30,359 nt of DNA from the NCBI GenBank assembly GCA_020650975.1, contig JAIPMN010008992.1, positions 1-30,359 on the forward strand, read 5' to 3'. A program made the translations under genes and the position numbers. This DNA is from Apostichopus californicus (Eukaryota > Echinodermata > Holothuroidea > Aspidochirotida > Stichopodidae). The first letter of the stretch is position 1. Each line of letters begins with the position of its first letter. Shown here one piece after another: positions 1-18,300 of this stretch. The notes below the pieces were generated by a model that saw only the letters and a program-made list of their open reading frames with translations, ran no database searches and was not told the DNA's origin.

Positions 1-754
1 GACAAAAACATTTTTTCCCGTGAAAATATGTATGCACGATGGTTCCAGTTAGTTTTAAACGTTTTTCCATATACACTCTGATTACAACCATTGTATTTGA
101 TGGTATTTTGAGTTGTCGTGAAAAGTGCCTGTTGACGCTAATTAGTACGACCCCCATCTCTGCCCCTCCCCAAATACGTTGTTGTTACAAGTTTGTTATT
201 ATTTAGATTTAAGATACTTCATCCTCATAAACTGGTGAGCACTTTCTTCTTACAAACCTTAAAGAAATTGCTGTAAGAATTCCAGCAGCCAGACAAATAA
301 CAAGGTTAGTATGGCTTGTTTGTCCAACTGCTGGGTGACTTGTGTGCCCGGTTGAATGGTAAAGGCACCAATGTTTGGTTTCACCTTGTTCAAGCAGCTT
401 CTTCCTGATCTATATACCACATTTATCTTTTCCGCTGGCTGCCATGATAATAGTAATAGGCGTAACCTTGTGGAAATCATACTAGCATTCATTGTATTTG
501 GAAGTTGAATATATACAGGCTACAGACTAGGCCTAGTATATAAGATTTCGTTAGGCTATAGCCTTAGTAAGTTAGTTAGGCCTAGGCTAGGTGTCTCAAT
601 CAATGTCTAACGAAGAAATGAGGTTTAAACTTAATGCATACAAACTGATCTACACGTACTTACATTTCCAATCACGCACCCTTCAGAGCTTGGAATTGGA
701 AATAATTGTCCTTTCACAAAGTTTCACTCACTTTTGAATTGTAATAGGTGTATG
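1..754. other. No gene recognised
   Basis: AT-rich sequence without a recognisable reading frame. The only pattern seen is a cluster of TAGGCCTA-type short palindromes at about 525-592. Confidence 0.5.
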
Positions 755-960
755 CGTAGACGGGAATGTCAGTCAACTCGGTACAAAACCAACTCGGCAC
801 ATACCAAATCGGTACGTACCACTGTAGAGTGTAGGGATCAGTGGTACGTACCGAGTTGATATATACCAACTCGGTACAGTTCTGTGCCGAGTTAGGTTTT
901 GTACCGAGTTGGTATGTACCGAGTTGGTTTTGTACCGAGTTGACTGACTTCCGTAGACGG
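755..960. mobile_element. Foldback MITE with 9-bp target site duplication (MULE-like)
   Basis: The element spans 764-951. Its ends are inverted repeats (GAATGTCAGTCAACTCGG at the left; the right end reads GAAGTCAGTCAACTCGG on the other strand), with outer arms of about 40 bp. It is flanked by the direct repeat CGTAGACGG at 755-763 and 952-960. An inner perfect 14-bp pair (809-822 and 841-854) and further ACCGAGTTGG motifs make a multi-hairpin structure. A 9-bp duplication is typical of Mutator-like elements; the family assignment is inference. Confidence 0.75.
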
Positions 961-989
961 TACTTATGGAACGCCAAAAGGACCATAGG

Positions 990-1120
990 TGGCTTTGCTA
1001 CCCTAAATAGGAGGTGCTACAAGCCTACAACCCTAAACTCGAGGTGCTACTACCCTAAACAGGAGGTGCTACTACTCAAAACAGAAGGTGCTACTACTCC
1101 TAAGAGACGACGCTGCTGTA
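990..1120. repeat. Degenerate tandem repeat with GGAGGTGCTAC units
   Basis: About five imperfect copies of a 20-30 bp unit containing CTACCCTAAA and AGGAGGTGCTAC. It grades into CTACTA triplet-rich sequence up to 1175. Confidence 0.6.
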
Positions 1121-1179
1121 AAAGCTGCCGCTACTACTCTAAATTAGCGATGCTACTATGCTACTACTACAGGCGGCGA

Positions 1180-1368
1180 TAGTAGTAGTCGTAGTAAGTT
1201 GAGTCTCGTCTATCCGACATGCTTAGAAAAATAAAGTCGCAATTTAAGGACGTTAATATTAACAATTTCGAGGAAGCAATAAACCTTGCGCAAGATCGTG
1301 ATACGTGGCGGAGGTTAATCACTGAGCATGTCGTATAGACGAGACTCAACTTACTACTACTTACTACT
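1180..1368 (+). mobile_element. Inverted-repeat element enclosing a reverse-transcriptase-like tail
   Basis: Arms at about 1180-1223 and 1325-1368 are inverted copies containing AAGTTGAGTCTCGTCTAT and ACGACATGCT, with GTA/TAC triplets at the outer ends. Between them a plus-strand frame from about 1201 to a TAG at 1336-1338 reads LAQDRDTWRRLITEHVV near its end. This resembles the D/RDxWR tail found at the C-terminus of many LINE reverse transcriptases. The RT link is an inference from one short motif. Confidence 0.45.
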
Positions 1369-1550
1369 ATACATATTTACAAATTATCCCTGAAAACGGC
1401 GTTAAATTCGTCCCATATGGAGGCAATCTACACAAAATAATGTTCACTCGAGCCTGCTTGGGCTTGAAAGAACAAACATTTGACCAGACGAGGGAATAAA
1501 CCCCTAACAGGTAACCTCGAGACATCATCTACACGTAAAAATCCCCAATG

Positions 1551-1754
1551 TGCCCCCTGTGTGCTTCAGTACACTGTTGTGTACCTTAGCAACCCGGGAA
1601 CTGCTTGCCCCCTGTATGCTTGAGTACACTGTTGTGTACATAAGCAACCAGTGAACTGCTTGCCCCCTGTATGCTTCAGTACCCTGTTGTGTACCTTAGC
1701 AACCCGTGAATTGCTTGCCCCCTGTATGCTTCAGTACACTGTTGTGTACCTTAG
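1551..1754. repeat. 55-bp minisatellite, about 3.7 copies
   Basis: Units begin with TGCCCCCTGT at 1551, 1606, 1661 and 1716, an exact 55-bp period, with only a few substitutions between copies. Each unit contains GTACACTGTTGTGTAC, itself a near-palindrome. Confidence 0.9.
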
Positions 1755-1776
1755 TGTTAGGATCGCATGATAAATA

Positions 1777-2225
1777 AAATGTTCTTGGTCATTATGTGAA
1801 GGTACTATTAGTGCCACATAAGACTTAAAGGCATTGAAGACTCGCCCAAACCGCGTGCGGCCATCTGAAAAAGTTAACTTTCCGTTGCTTGCAAGTGACG
1901 TTTTGTTCATGACGCAGGCAGTAATGAAACGTGATACCTTGTTATCTTTTATCTAGACCTGAGATGTCCATCGCTGCTATATACACTGTGCTATGGGTAT
2001 TGACCGTAGCTTCATGTACTGACTGTGCACTATTGTCTAATTACCGACGGTAGCAAGCTGTGTGTGTATATTCTGGGATCGATGGTGGTGTCTAACACTT
2101 CTGTTACACCTCATTAGAAACTAGGTCAGATTACCGACATGAGACGTTTCTTTGTGCGTGAGTCTTCAATGCCTTTAAATGTTCTTGGTCATTATGTGGC
2201 GAAAACTTTGTATTCACATAATGAC
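1777..2225. mobile_element. Nested inverted-repeat element
   Basis: A perfect 19-bp inverted repeat lies at 1825-1843 and 2160-2178 (GAGTCTTCAATGCCTTTAA on the right). Each end also carries the direct repeat AAATGTTCTTGGTCATTATG (1777 and 2177) and a small CATTATGTG/CACATAA(TG) hairpin (1790-1821 and 2190-2223). This is the layout of a non-autonomous DNA transposon with complex ends. No coding capacity was seen. Confidence 0.55.
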
Positions 2226-2229
2226 TTAT

Positions 2230-2280
2230 TAGGTTTACATAATTTTTTTTCTGCATTTTGTCAGTTTTGGCGTTCCATAC
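2230..2280. repeat. Dispersed repeat, copy 1
   Basis: The 51 bp beginning TAGGTTTACATAATTTTTT and ending GCGTTCCATAC recur, about 90% identical by eye, at 20022-20071. It directly abuts the inverted-repeat element at 1777-2225 and may be part of a larger element. Confidence 0.6.
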
Positions 2281-3650
2281 AAATGAGTAGTTTAGTACAG
2301 CATGCAACATTCAATGTTGGCAATTCTTCCGCAAGCTAAGAACCTCAGCTCAGCGACATCGAGGGATATTGCGTACCTCACACTGAGTCTAATACAAACA
2401 GCGAAGAAGCTGCTTATCTAAGCGTTGCTTCGGTTGGTATTTATCACACGAGATTAATGCATATAGTTTGTTAACCTCGTTTGTCAAAGAAAATGCCACC
2501 TATTTAAGTTAGCCATTTTTGTCACTTCTGAACTGCGTTGGTCTGTACGACCAATCACAATTAAACGTGTGTCTCATGCAGGTCTAGTCTAGGTAATGTA
2601 GTTACAGTTAGAATACAATAGTGTAAGCATATAGCCTAGGTACACGTACCTAGGTCTAGGCAATGGTAGTCATCAAAGACACCTACTGTACCATGGATCA
2701 TTGAGGTCTGCATGTCGATAATCTGTCAAAAAAAAACCCTTTTGAGACACATTCATTAATATTAGGCCAGGCCAAATAAATGGGGTACACTAAGTTAACC
2801 TAGGGCCTAGGTCACGGTATGGCTCGTTGCTATTAAGTTCTGGTCCATTTTAACTCTATTTTCAAACATCATAGTTAGACTAACTACCTGATGCTGATAG
2901 GCCTGTTTCAGTGTGTGGGTCAAAAACATGTTTGGTACAGGTTAGATCTGCTTAGTACCACCTTTACCCCGAATTTGGCACATCCCAGAAAACAGTGCAG
3001 TGCCACATATTGTTGCATATCAGCATAGCAACACACAAATATAACCACTGATGTTTCAGAGTGGAACTTGGGACATGCATCTTGTTGCCATTTGTTATGA
3101 ACCCATTCAAGGCTTTTATTTGTCAACAAATTTTCCAAATGTTACATTTAATATTAATAACCTTGTCTTTCCCCATCTGACTCTAAAAAACAAGGCTGTT
3201 AATTTCAGAATCAATTTCCTTTGACTACTGAAAGTAAAGTTACCCTGTAAGAGTAGTTGTATGTTAACAAAGTTTTATATTATTTAATACCAGCCTGGGT
3301 TTAAAGTCAATTAACCTTTCAACACTGGTTCTATCGTAATGGTTTCCAAATTCGGGAACAATTTGGAATGTAAGAGGGATGAAAATTAGCTGTAGCATCC
3401 AAAGTTGAGACCAAATTTTTCCATTTTTTTTTATCAATTTGAATAAATGACAAAGTAGCAATTCTAGTAGTGTGAATTCCTTCTTCATTTGATGTAGTAT
3501 TTAAAGTAAATATTCATGTAATACATGTTTTCCATATAGCCATACTACTTTAACTGTTTTTAGACCTGTATTAAATTTAGATCTCTCTCAGTACCTGTTG
3601 TTATTGTGCTTTTACCTGCTTAGATTATTATTTCACTGTTTGCCCCACAG
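2281..3650. other. Upstream region of the TUSC3-like gene; no gene recognised
   Basis: AT-rich. It presumably contains the untranslated first exon and promoter of the TUSC3-like gene, but no TATA box, CpG cluster or convincing 5'-UTR exon could be assigned. A 20-bp near-perfect palindrome (CCTAGGTAC AC GTACCTAGG) is at 2635-2654. Confidence 0.4.
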
Positions 3651-3660
3651 GAACAGCAAG

Positions 3661-11588
<7,928 letters not shown>

Positions 11589-12890
11589 TGTCTGAAGCAG
11601 TTCAGAAGTTCGTTTTTTTTTATCAAATATTTTGCGGTCTTTGGGAAAGTTTCAGAGCACAATTCGTTGGCACTTGTTATCATCACACGGAGAATAGAAG
11701 GCGGCTTTAGTAAATTGGGTCGTCAAAAAAACTGAAGGTTGAGGAATGTTTTCTGGAATTAACCTTGAACCAATGTTTTATATGTAACTGTATGTCATTT
11801 TATATATGGTAATTCTTGTGCAAGTAGTTGGGTGCAGATTCGTGCCTATAGTTCAGATGGTACAATGCAAACATTGTAAATGTTTGCAAACATTGCAACA
11901 AAAAAAAACATTGTAAATGTAAAAATTGATGGTTAAATGTAAACACTGGGCTGTTATCCTTCACAATTATTGGGTCAATATCATCACATTTCTGGAATCC
12001 TGGTGAGTTTATGATGACATGAATAGGCAATGGACATCTGTAGTCATTATAATTGTCATCGTGAAACCTTTAAGAATTGACAGATGTCACTTTGGCAAAA
12101 TTTCACGAAGGCTGTTTTACAAAAGATCTGGTTGTTGTGGGGCGTCTTTACAATTCCCGTTGTCATATTGGTGCAATATCTGAACTGTGCAAATTAAAGC
12201 CGACGGCCACAGGTATTAACATTGTTGGATGTTGTTTGTTCATAAATTAGGTTTCAAACTTGTATTAGGTTTGGTGTCCATGTGAATCAAAGAGGAAACT
12301 AGTCACATTATAGTATATTTTAATTCAATATATAAAAGGACAGTTGCATGCAACAAACGTGTTTGGAGTCACACCATTATTGATATCATTGTATGAGAAC
12401 TATGAAATAATTTTGTATTGGGGCTTCAGCAAGTACAAGAGGAAACTTTTGGCAAGAAAATGTTGTGAATATATGGTGTTTTGAATATTTCTGTGGTTAA
12501 CTGAAAAGTTCAACATACGTCTGGTTCTCATCCCGACTTCTGCAAACTAGAGTAGCTGTTATTTTTTAATTTAACAGGCCAGTAATTGGTTGGAGTAGCA
12601 TGAAATATTATATTTGGAGACTTTGGATGATCTGGTACTGTCATGTAGGTGTTTGTAGTTCTTTAAGTCAGGTGATACATTGTCTGTCACTGGATTATCC
12701 ATTTAGCAGTAATCCAATTGACAGTAATCTGTCATGTTGAGGCAAGGTTAAGCAATATATGGAGAAAACCAAGAATTGCTGCAGTTTGAAAAGATATCGA
12801 TAAGAAAAGATAGCTGTTAGGTGTTGCTTTGTTAAATTGTTTGGAGAATTAATCAAAGATGACTAAATAAAAAGTTATTAATTTAAGAAG
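11589..12890 (+). other. 3' UTR of the TUSC3-like gene (minimum extent)
   Basis: AT-rich non-coding sequence after the stop. Candidate poly(A) signals are ATTAAA near 12195 and AATAAA at 12866-12871, followed by T/G-rich sequence. A short palindrome, TGCAAACATT...AATGTTTGCA, lies near 11866-11890. Confidence 0.5.
12866..12871 (+). terminator. Candidate poly(A) signal, TUSC3-like gene
   Basis: AATAAA 1278 nt after the stop codon, with T- and G-rich sequence beginning about 40-90 nt downstream. Usage is inferred. Confidence 0.4.
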
Positions 12891-13612
12891 AATAAGTATT
12901 TCAATCAGTACCTTCTCATTGTCATATTGTGCTATGTTCAGTGTTGAGTCACCAAGTTCTTTTGTTGGGGGAGGGAGGGGGGTGAAGGAGGGGAACAGTA
13001 AGTGCCTTTATAGGTTGTGTACAGCTTTGATAGATAAGGTAGATGTTATCCGCTCAAACTTTTACCATGATTTATGACCAGCCCAAACTTGTATATAACA
13101 ACTTACAGTAGTTCTCAAGGCAACTGACCATTTTTTGAGTTTTTTGGTAGAGGCAATGCAACTGACATACAGCATATAGCAAGAATGACCATTGGTGTCA
13201 GTAGATGCAGTCACTGGAAGCAATAGACTAGTAAATGTGATAGAACTGCCTGTTGGAGGCTGGGGGGGGGGGGGTACAAGAAAGGGTAGGGTCATGAAGA
13301 CACTCTCAAAGGCACTAGATAAAAGTTTTTAAAGATGGTGATGGTTATTATGATAAGAACACACTTTTTAATGGAATCACATCATGTTAAGGGTCTGTAC
13401 ATTTACCAGATAGTTTGGGCAGTTATTAAAGATACCATTGATTTGCAAATATTTTGTATGCTTGAATTGCTTTATGTTCAGAAATACATGTGAAAAATGG
13501 ATTATAGTTTTATGTTGTAATTTTTGCTATCATTCTTTAGACCATGGGATGGTATAAATTGAAAACAAAAAAGACTATTTCATGTTTGTTGCTTGGCAAG
13601 CCAAACTAATGG

Positions 13613-13626
13613 TTTATTTGAATAAA
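13613..13626. terminator. Back-to-back poly(A) signals of the convergent genes
   Basis: TTTATT at 13613-13618 is AATAAA on the minus strand, and AATAAA at 13621-13626 is on the plus strand, only 2 bp apart in a near-palindrome. It could end both the TUSC3-like transcript and NFXL1. A minus-strand AATAAA at 14159-14164 is an alternative for NFXL1. Confidence 0.35.
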
Positions 13627-14938
13627 TATGCTAATTGTTTTATATTCCTCAACTAATACAATGAATTCACATATCTTTGTTCCCAACCAACAAGTTACAA
13701 TTTAGACAAAAGCTTACAACATCCACAAATATACTGCAGACAGTACTTGATGGAAAGAAGATGAAAAAAATACATATATAGAGCACCTTTAACTTCTTAC
13801 TCAACATATTGGTTATTTTCTATGAAAGGAAATGTAAATAAAAATATCCATAAATTTACTTCTCAAAGGTTTTCATTTCATGAAAACTACATTTTAGATT
13901 TAATGATGATAGAAAGATGCTGAAACCGCTCTTTATGAATCCCCTATCTAATAGTAAGGAAAAGTAAAATAAATCAAATTGAAAGAAATAATGGTTTTGA
14001 TGCTCCTCTTAGAGTGTTTTTGACCAAGGGAAAGATGCAAAATGAGGGCATAAACATGCACCACCCCCCCTATCCCCAGCAGCTCTTAATCACAACCCAT
14101 TCTTGAACATTTCCTTCTATGTTGCCATTAGAGAGATCCATTGTTCATAACAAGAACCTTTATTATTCTCTTACAATATGATTCAAACATCACACTGACA
14201 ACATTCACTTAAGAACTCAAATGAAAAAAAAGTGAATGAAAGAACTAACTTGGGCTTTAAAATTTGAATGTTCCATTACATTATTATCATCCATTGAGTT
14301 GCCTCATTTCCATGCATTAATAAGAGAATTATGAACATCTTTCTTTAATTGGATCCTTTGAAGAAACTGCTTGAAAAGATACTCCCAATTCAATTTATCT
14401 GACTTAATATTTAGCAGTGTATATTATCTATGAAGGACAGTATTGATCCAAAATGATAATTTCTTTTCAATAAAACTTACGACCATTCTCATCAATGAAA
14501 CATATTGGTCAACCCCTCCCCCAATGTCTGGGAACAAGTGTTAGGATGAAGACACACAAAAAATTAATAATTTGGCAACTTTTAAGGAAGGACAATGGTG
14601 TTGAATGTAATCCCAAGGTACCCCATTGTTAATATGAAGGTTAAAGATTATATTTTGGTTGAGATATGAAACAATGTATTCACATTTAGGTCTGCACTCA
14701 GGAGCTGATGTCATCAATATTTTTTAGCTTTAAAGTAGCATTCCAAAGAGTCACCATTTTTAAAGGTGAATATCTTGAAAGCCAGTAAAGCTACAGAAAC
14801 ACTACTACCGCTCAAATTATTCTTTTGTCTTTGAATATTACATATCAAAATTAAAACTCTTCCTAAAGTTACCATTTAATTAACTTGTGACTTGAAACAT
14901 GACCTGAGAAACAAATGGCCCAAAAGTAAAACGTTACT
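13627..14938. other. Intergenic / NFXL1 3' UTR
   Basis: AT-rich sequence between the convergent genes, with no coding region recognised. Most of it is probably NFXL1 3' UTR if the 13613 signal is used. Confidence 0.5.
14159..14164 (-). terminator. Candidate poly(A) signal, NFXL1
   Basis: TTTATT on the plus strand gives AATAAA on the minus strand, 971 nt after the NFXL1 stop. Usage is inferred. Confidence 0.3.
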
Positions 14939-15131
14939 TCAACCTCCAATCACCATAGACACATTCTTACCATGTTTCTCCAGGAAATTTTTGCTCTCAT
15001 TTTGCTCCTCTTATTAACCAACCATAGAGAGCCATGGATGTAGGTCAAAAGATCACTGCTACTTCTTCCGTTTCAACAGCCAGATTCTTCCCATGTATCT
15101 GAGGGAATGTTTTTTCTCTTTTTGCATCTCT
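14939..15131 (-). pseudogene. Two decayed tandem copies of the NFXL1 anchor-coding segment
   Basis: Immediately 3' of the NFXL1 stop, 15131-15045 reads RDAKREKTFPQIHGKNLAV and continues to a TGA. 15010-14939 reads NESKNFLEKHGKNVSMVIGG before a TGA. Both align with the functional [20 protein letters not shown]. The aligned Phe codons are at 15222-15224, 15105-15107 and 14984-14986, a repeat period of about 117-121 bp. Neither copy keeps a full hydrophobic stretch. The first is in frame with NFXL1 across the TAA. They look like relics of tandem duplication inside the last exon. Confidence 0.75.
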
Positions 15132-15134
15132 CGT

Positions 15135-15308
15135 TTAAGCATACAGAGCTATAGATATAAGTCCTAAGATTGTTGCTACCACTCCCACCACAATAGCCAC
15201 ATTCTTCCAGTGTTTCTCCAGGAAAGTTTTCTCTCGCTTTGTTTCTCGTACCTTCCTCGTTTTATGTTTCTTGCCTCTCATCAGTCGTTCGTATTCTTCC
15301 TGATCGCG
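15135..15308 (-). CDS. NFXL1: NFXL1 coding exon 18 (C-terminal membrane anchor and stop)
   Basis: Encodes residues 835-891 and TAA (15135-15137). The basic segment [20 protein letters not shown] precedes FLEKHWKN and an uninterrupted hydrophobic stretch (about 871-890) at the very C-terminus, the layout of a tail-anchored protein. Acceptor ttcccag. Two decayed copies of the anchor-coding segment follow in the 3' UTR. Confidence 0.95.
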   Translation of the reverse strand, partial: RDQEEYERLMRGKKHKTRKVRETKREKTFLEKHWKNVAIVVGVVATILGLISIALYA

Positions 15309-18300
15309 CTGGGAAGGAACGAAATAGAAACATGTGCAACACCACCTTCTTAATATCATTTAATCCAACACTTTGTTGCTCATAGCAAATTTTGGCCGGT
15401 AAAACGTTCTCCCTCTCGAGAAGAATGTGATCTCTGGTCTTTACCTTGAGCATATACTGCAGCAGAGACTTTGAGAGCAAGTGACTTCACTCTCCTGAGG
15501 TGTGAGAGGGGAGGGGGAGAGGGCTTACTCTTGTTCTTCAGGGAGTCTTCAAGGACCATTTACAATTATTTTAATCATTCACCTCCTAGACTTAAACTAA
15601 TACCATACTGGTACAACCATCCCATTTACAACTAGTTTGATCATTCACCTGTTTCTGTTTCTCTCTCTCCTCTGCTGCCATCCGTTCTGCCTCTTTCTGC
15701 TTCTTCTTCTTTTCATCCTTTACTTGCTGACAAAGTTCATCACAGAGCAGTTGAGCTTTCCCAGATGTGATGTCACTACAAAAGAAATTCTGTAAAAAGA
15801 ACAAAGGAGAATTTAAAATAAATTCACTATCCATTTGTTTATTGTTTGTTTGTTACTTGCCCTTTGTTCTGAGAGACATGCAACATCAAACCCCTCACTA
15901 CCATTCAGGCATCTTGCTTTGATTTCAGCCTGAAAACACAGTGAAGTTTCTTATCTTAACAACAATAAAGGTTAGGATTACTCTGTCCTAGTCAGAGACG
16001 TACCGAATCGACTGAAAGATGGCTTTAACTATCTTTCTATTGATGACAATAGATGACACTTGCGGTACGGCTCACTTTAATAGTTTATACCATTACAAAC
16101 CTTGTTTCACTTTCCAAGTGTCCAGATTCACAAAATAGCACCACAAATAAATACTACCAACTAAATGCCACTTCAGATCCAAGGATTTCATTGCACGCAT
16201 GAAACTGGTACACCGGTGCTGCTGATCTTTCGTTGAACAGCTATGAAGTCAAATTGATCATGGTTGTGTATGTTAGGGTGTGCACCCAGGGATGTGAGAG
16301 GGGAGGAATAGAGGAGAGGGATTTCTTTTTCAAATCCTCCAGTTAGACCGGTTGTCTTTGACAACATTCACAACTGGAGGGTTGCCACGATGATCAAGGT
16401 AAAAAGATTGGGGTCACCAAAACAAAAGACATTAATAACAGGGCTTTAACTGCTTCCCTGGAACTGCATCGCAAGTACCTTTTTCTTTCTCTTGCAAGGG
16501 CAAACAACACCCTTCTTTTGCTTGCAGTCTTCAATTGTGGTGCATTTCCCTGAATGGCACGATTTGCTGCAGAGATGTCCGCACCCCAGAGTATGTCTGC
16601 AAGGACCCTTGCATGAAGAAATGATGTCCCTCTCATTTTCACTAGCTGATGTCCATTTACTGAAAAAAAGAAGAATAGTAGTCATAAATAACAAAGAACA
16701 TAAAGCTACCAGTTGTTGTAAGAGTTTGAAAAAAGAATATATATTTTTGGCTAGACAGGATTCAAACCAGTGTAACTCTTGATTACAAATTGTTTAATTT
16801 TCAGTTGGTTTTCCATTTATTCATTTTACTGATGTCTCTTACTGTAATTTATAACTTTAATCATCTGGTCGTGGATTAAGTACAAGGTGAAATGGAACAT
16901 TCCATGCCACACAAGTATATTTAAAGTGCCAAATGTAGGATAACGGCCTGGCCACCAAAACTTGAGGGCCCTCACATTATTTTGACATTAAAAATCACCC
17001 AATTACAAAGATGGGTCATATGATATATATTGTAATGCTAAACAGTCTCATTGTGATTTGAATATCTGATATATATGTTTGTGTAATTTATGTTTCTGTA
17101 ATAGCTATCGGTGTGTGGTCTACATTGCTTCTTATTGATAGCTTATGGTGAAAAGGGCTGCCATAATGGCCTGGCCCAGGGCCTCCACAAGCTAAATCCA
17201 ACCCTCAATATGTGGACAATCTATTTATGTTTGACTTATCCATGTGACAAAAAAGAATGTGCGTATAGATGGAGAAGATTTCCTACTTATACTTCTTGAA
17301 ACAGAGAAAAAAGAATCCTGCTCGGCCTCTGCTGTAACTGATGAACCTCGGCCTACCCTGTATAATATACTGGGTGCAATTAGGTAATTGTACCCAAGTA
17401 TTTAGGCTTGTCAGCAACTATCTGCAATGCTTGCTATGGGTTGAAGGAAAATCTCTGAGGTTGCTTGGGGCAAAGGACTCTAATAGTTACTACACTTGTG
17501 TGTGGACAAACCAAAAGTTCAAAACTGAAAGGTAAAAGGTGGCTAGCATGATTGTTTTTCTAGTGTCCTTCATAATTATGTCTTGTCTGTGTGTTTTCAT
17601 TCTTATGTTAGGACTTGTAAGAGAGAAATAAAATTGAACTTGACCTACATATGAAACACACAAAAATGTCACACTTTGACTAAAAGCACCTCCTTGGAAG
17701 AAACCTCTTGCCTAGCTACTGTACAAGTGGATATCACACTAAGTGCTTACCTTTATAGTCATGTAAATTTCTAATGGTCATACTAAAATTTATTAACTTG
17801 TGTAACATACCTGCAGTCCACTATGAGAAGCAGATTCTTGCAGTGACATCGGACTTTAAGACTTTTGTGACACGGTGGGCAGTCCCCAGGATGACAAGGG
17901 AGGGAACATTCATGAGTGCACCCTCCTGGCCTTGGCTTGGTACAGGGTTCCTCACAGTCTTGGCATTCTTTACCAGCCTGGGATACATGACATACGGGAG
18001 AGAGAATAACAGAGATATTTCAGTACGTATTACGTATGGGGTGAGAACACTGCAAATAGAGCCAAACAATCCTGACACATTCAAAACTTTGAAATGTTCT
18101 TAAAATCGACTGGAGAGGGAAGGGGAGGTGGTTGGTAAATACAGATGAACCCACAGGCAGCCAATAGACTTGGTAATATGTACTCTTCCAGAGTGCTTTG
18201 TTTCACAAGGTCTATAAAACATATGTTATGAAATCTAAGCCTTTCTTAAAGCATGTATTTTTTTTTGGTATATCTTTTTGTTTATCTTCTTTCACTATTT

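Noticed and set aside
714-1182. Overlapping open frames of 90 and 113 codons on opposite strands
   Set aside because: They are translations of the foldback element and the triplet-rich repeat; the similar peptides on both strands come from its inverted symmetry.
2139-2339. 66-codon plus-strand frame as a small gene
   Set aside because: It runs across the inverted-repeat element and the dispersed 51-bp repeat, so it is repeat-derived.
15862-15927. Minus-strand segment between ttttcag and aag|gtaaca, open in the frame of NFXL1 exon 16
   Set aside because: Its end phase does not fit exon 17, and direct joining of exon 16 to exon 17 reproduces the family order CPCKR-KK then C...CDE-C without a gap.
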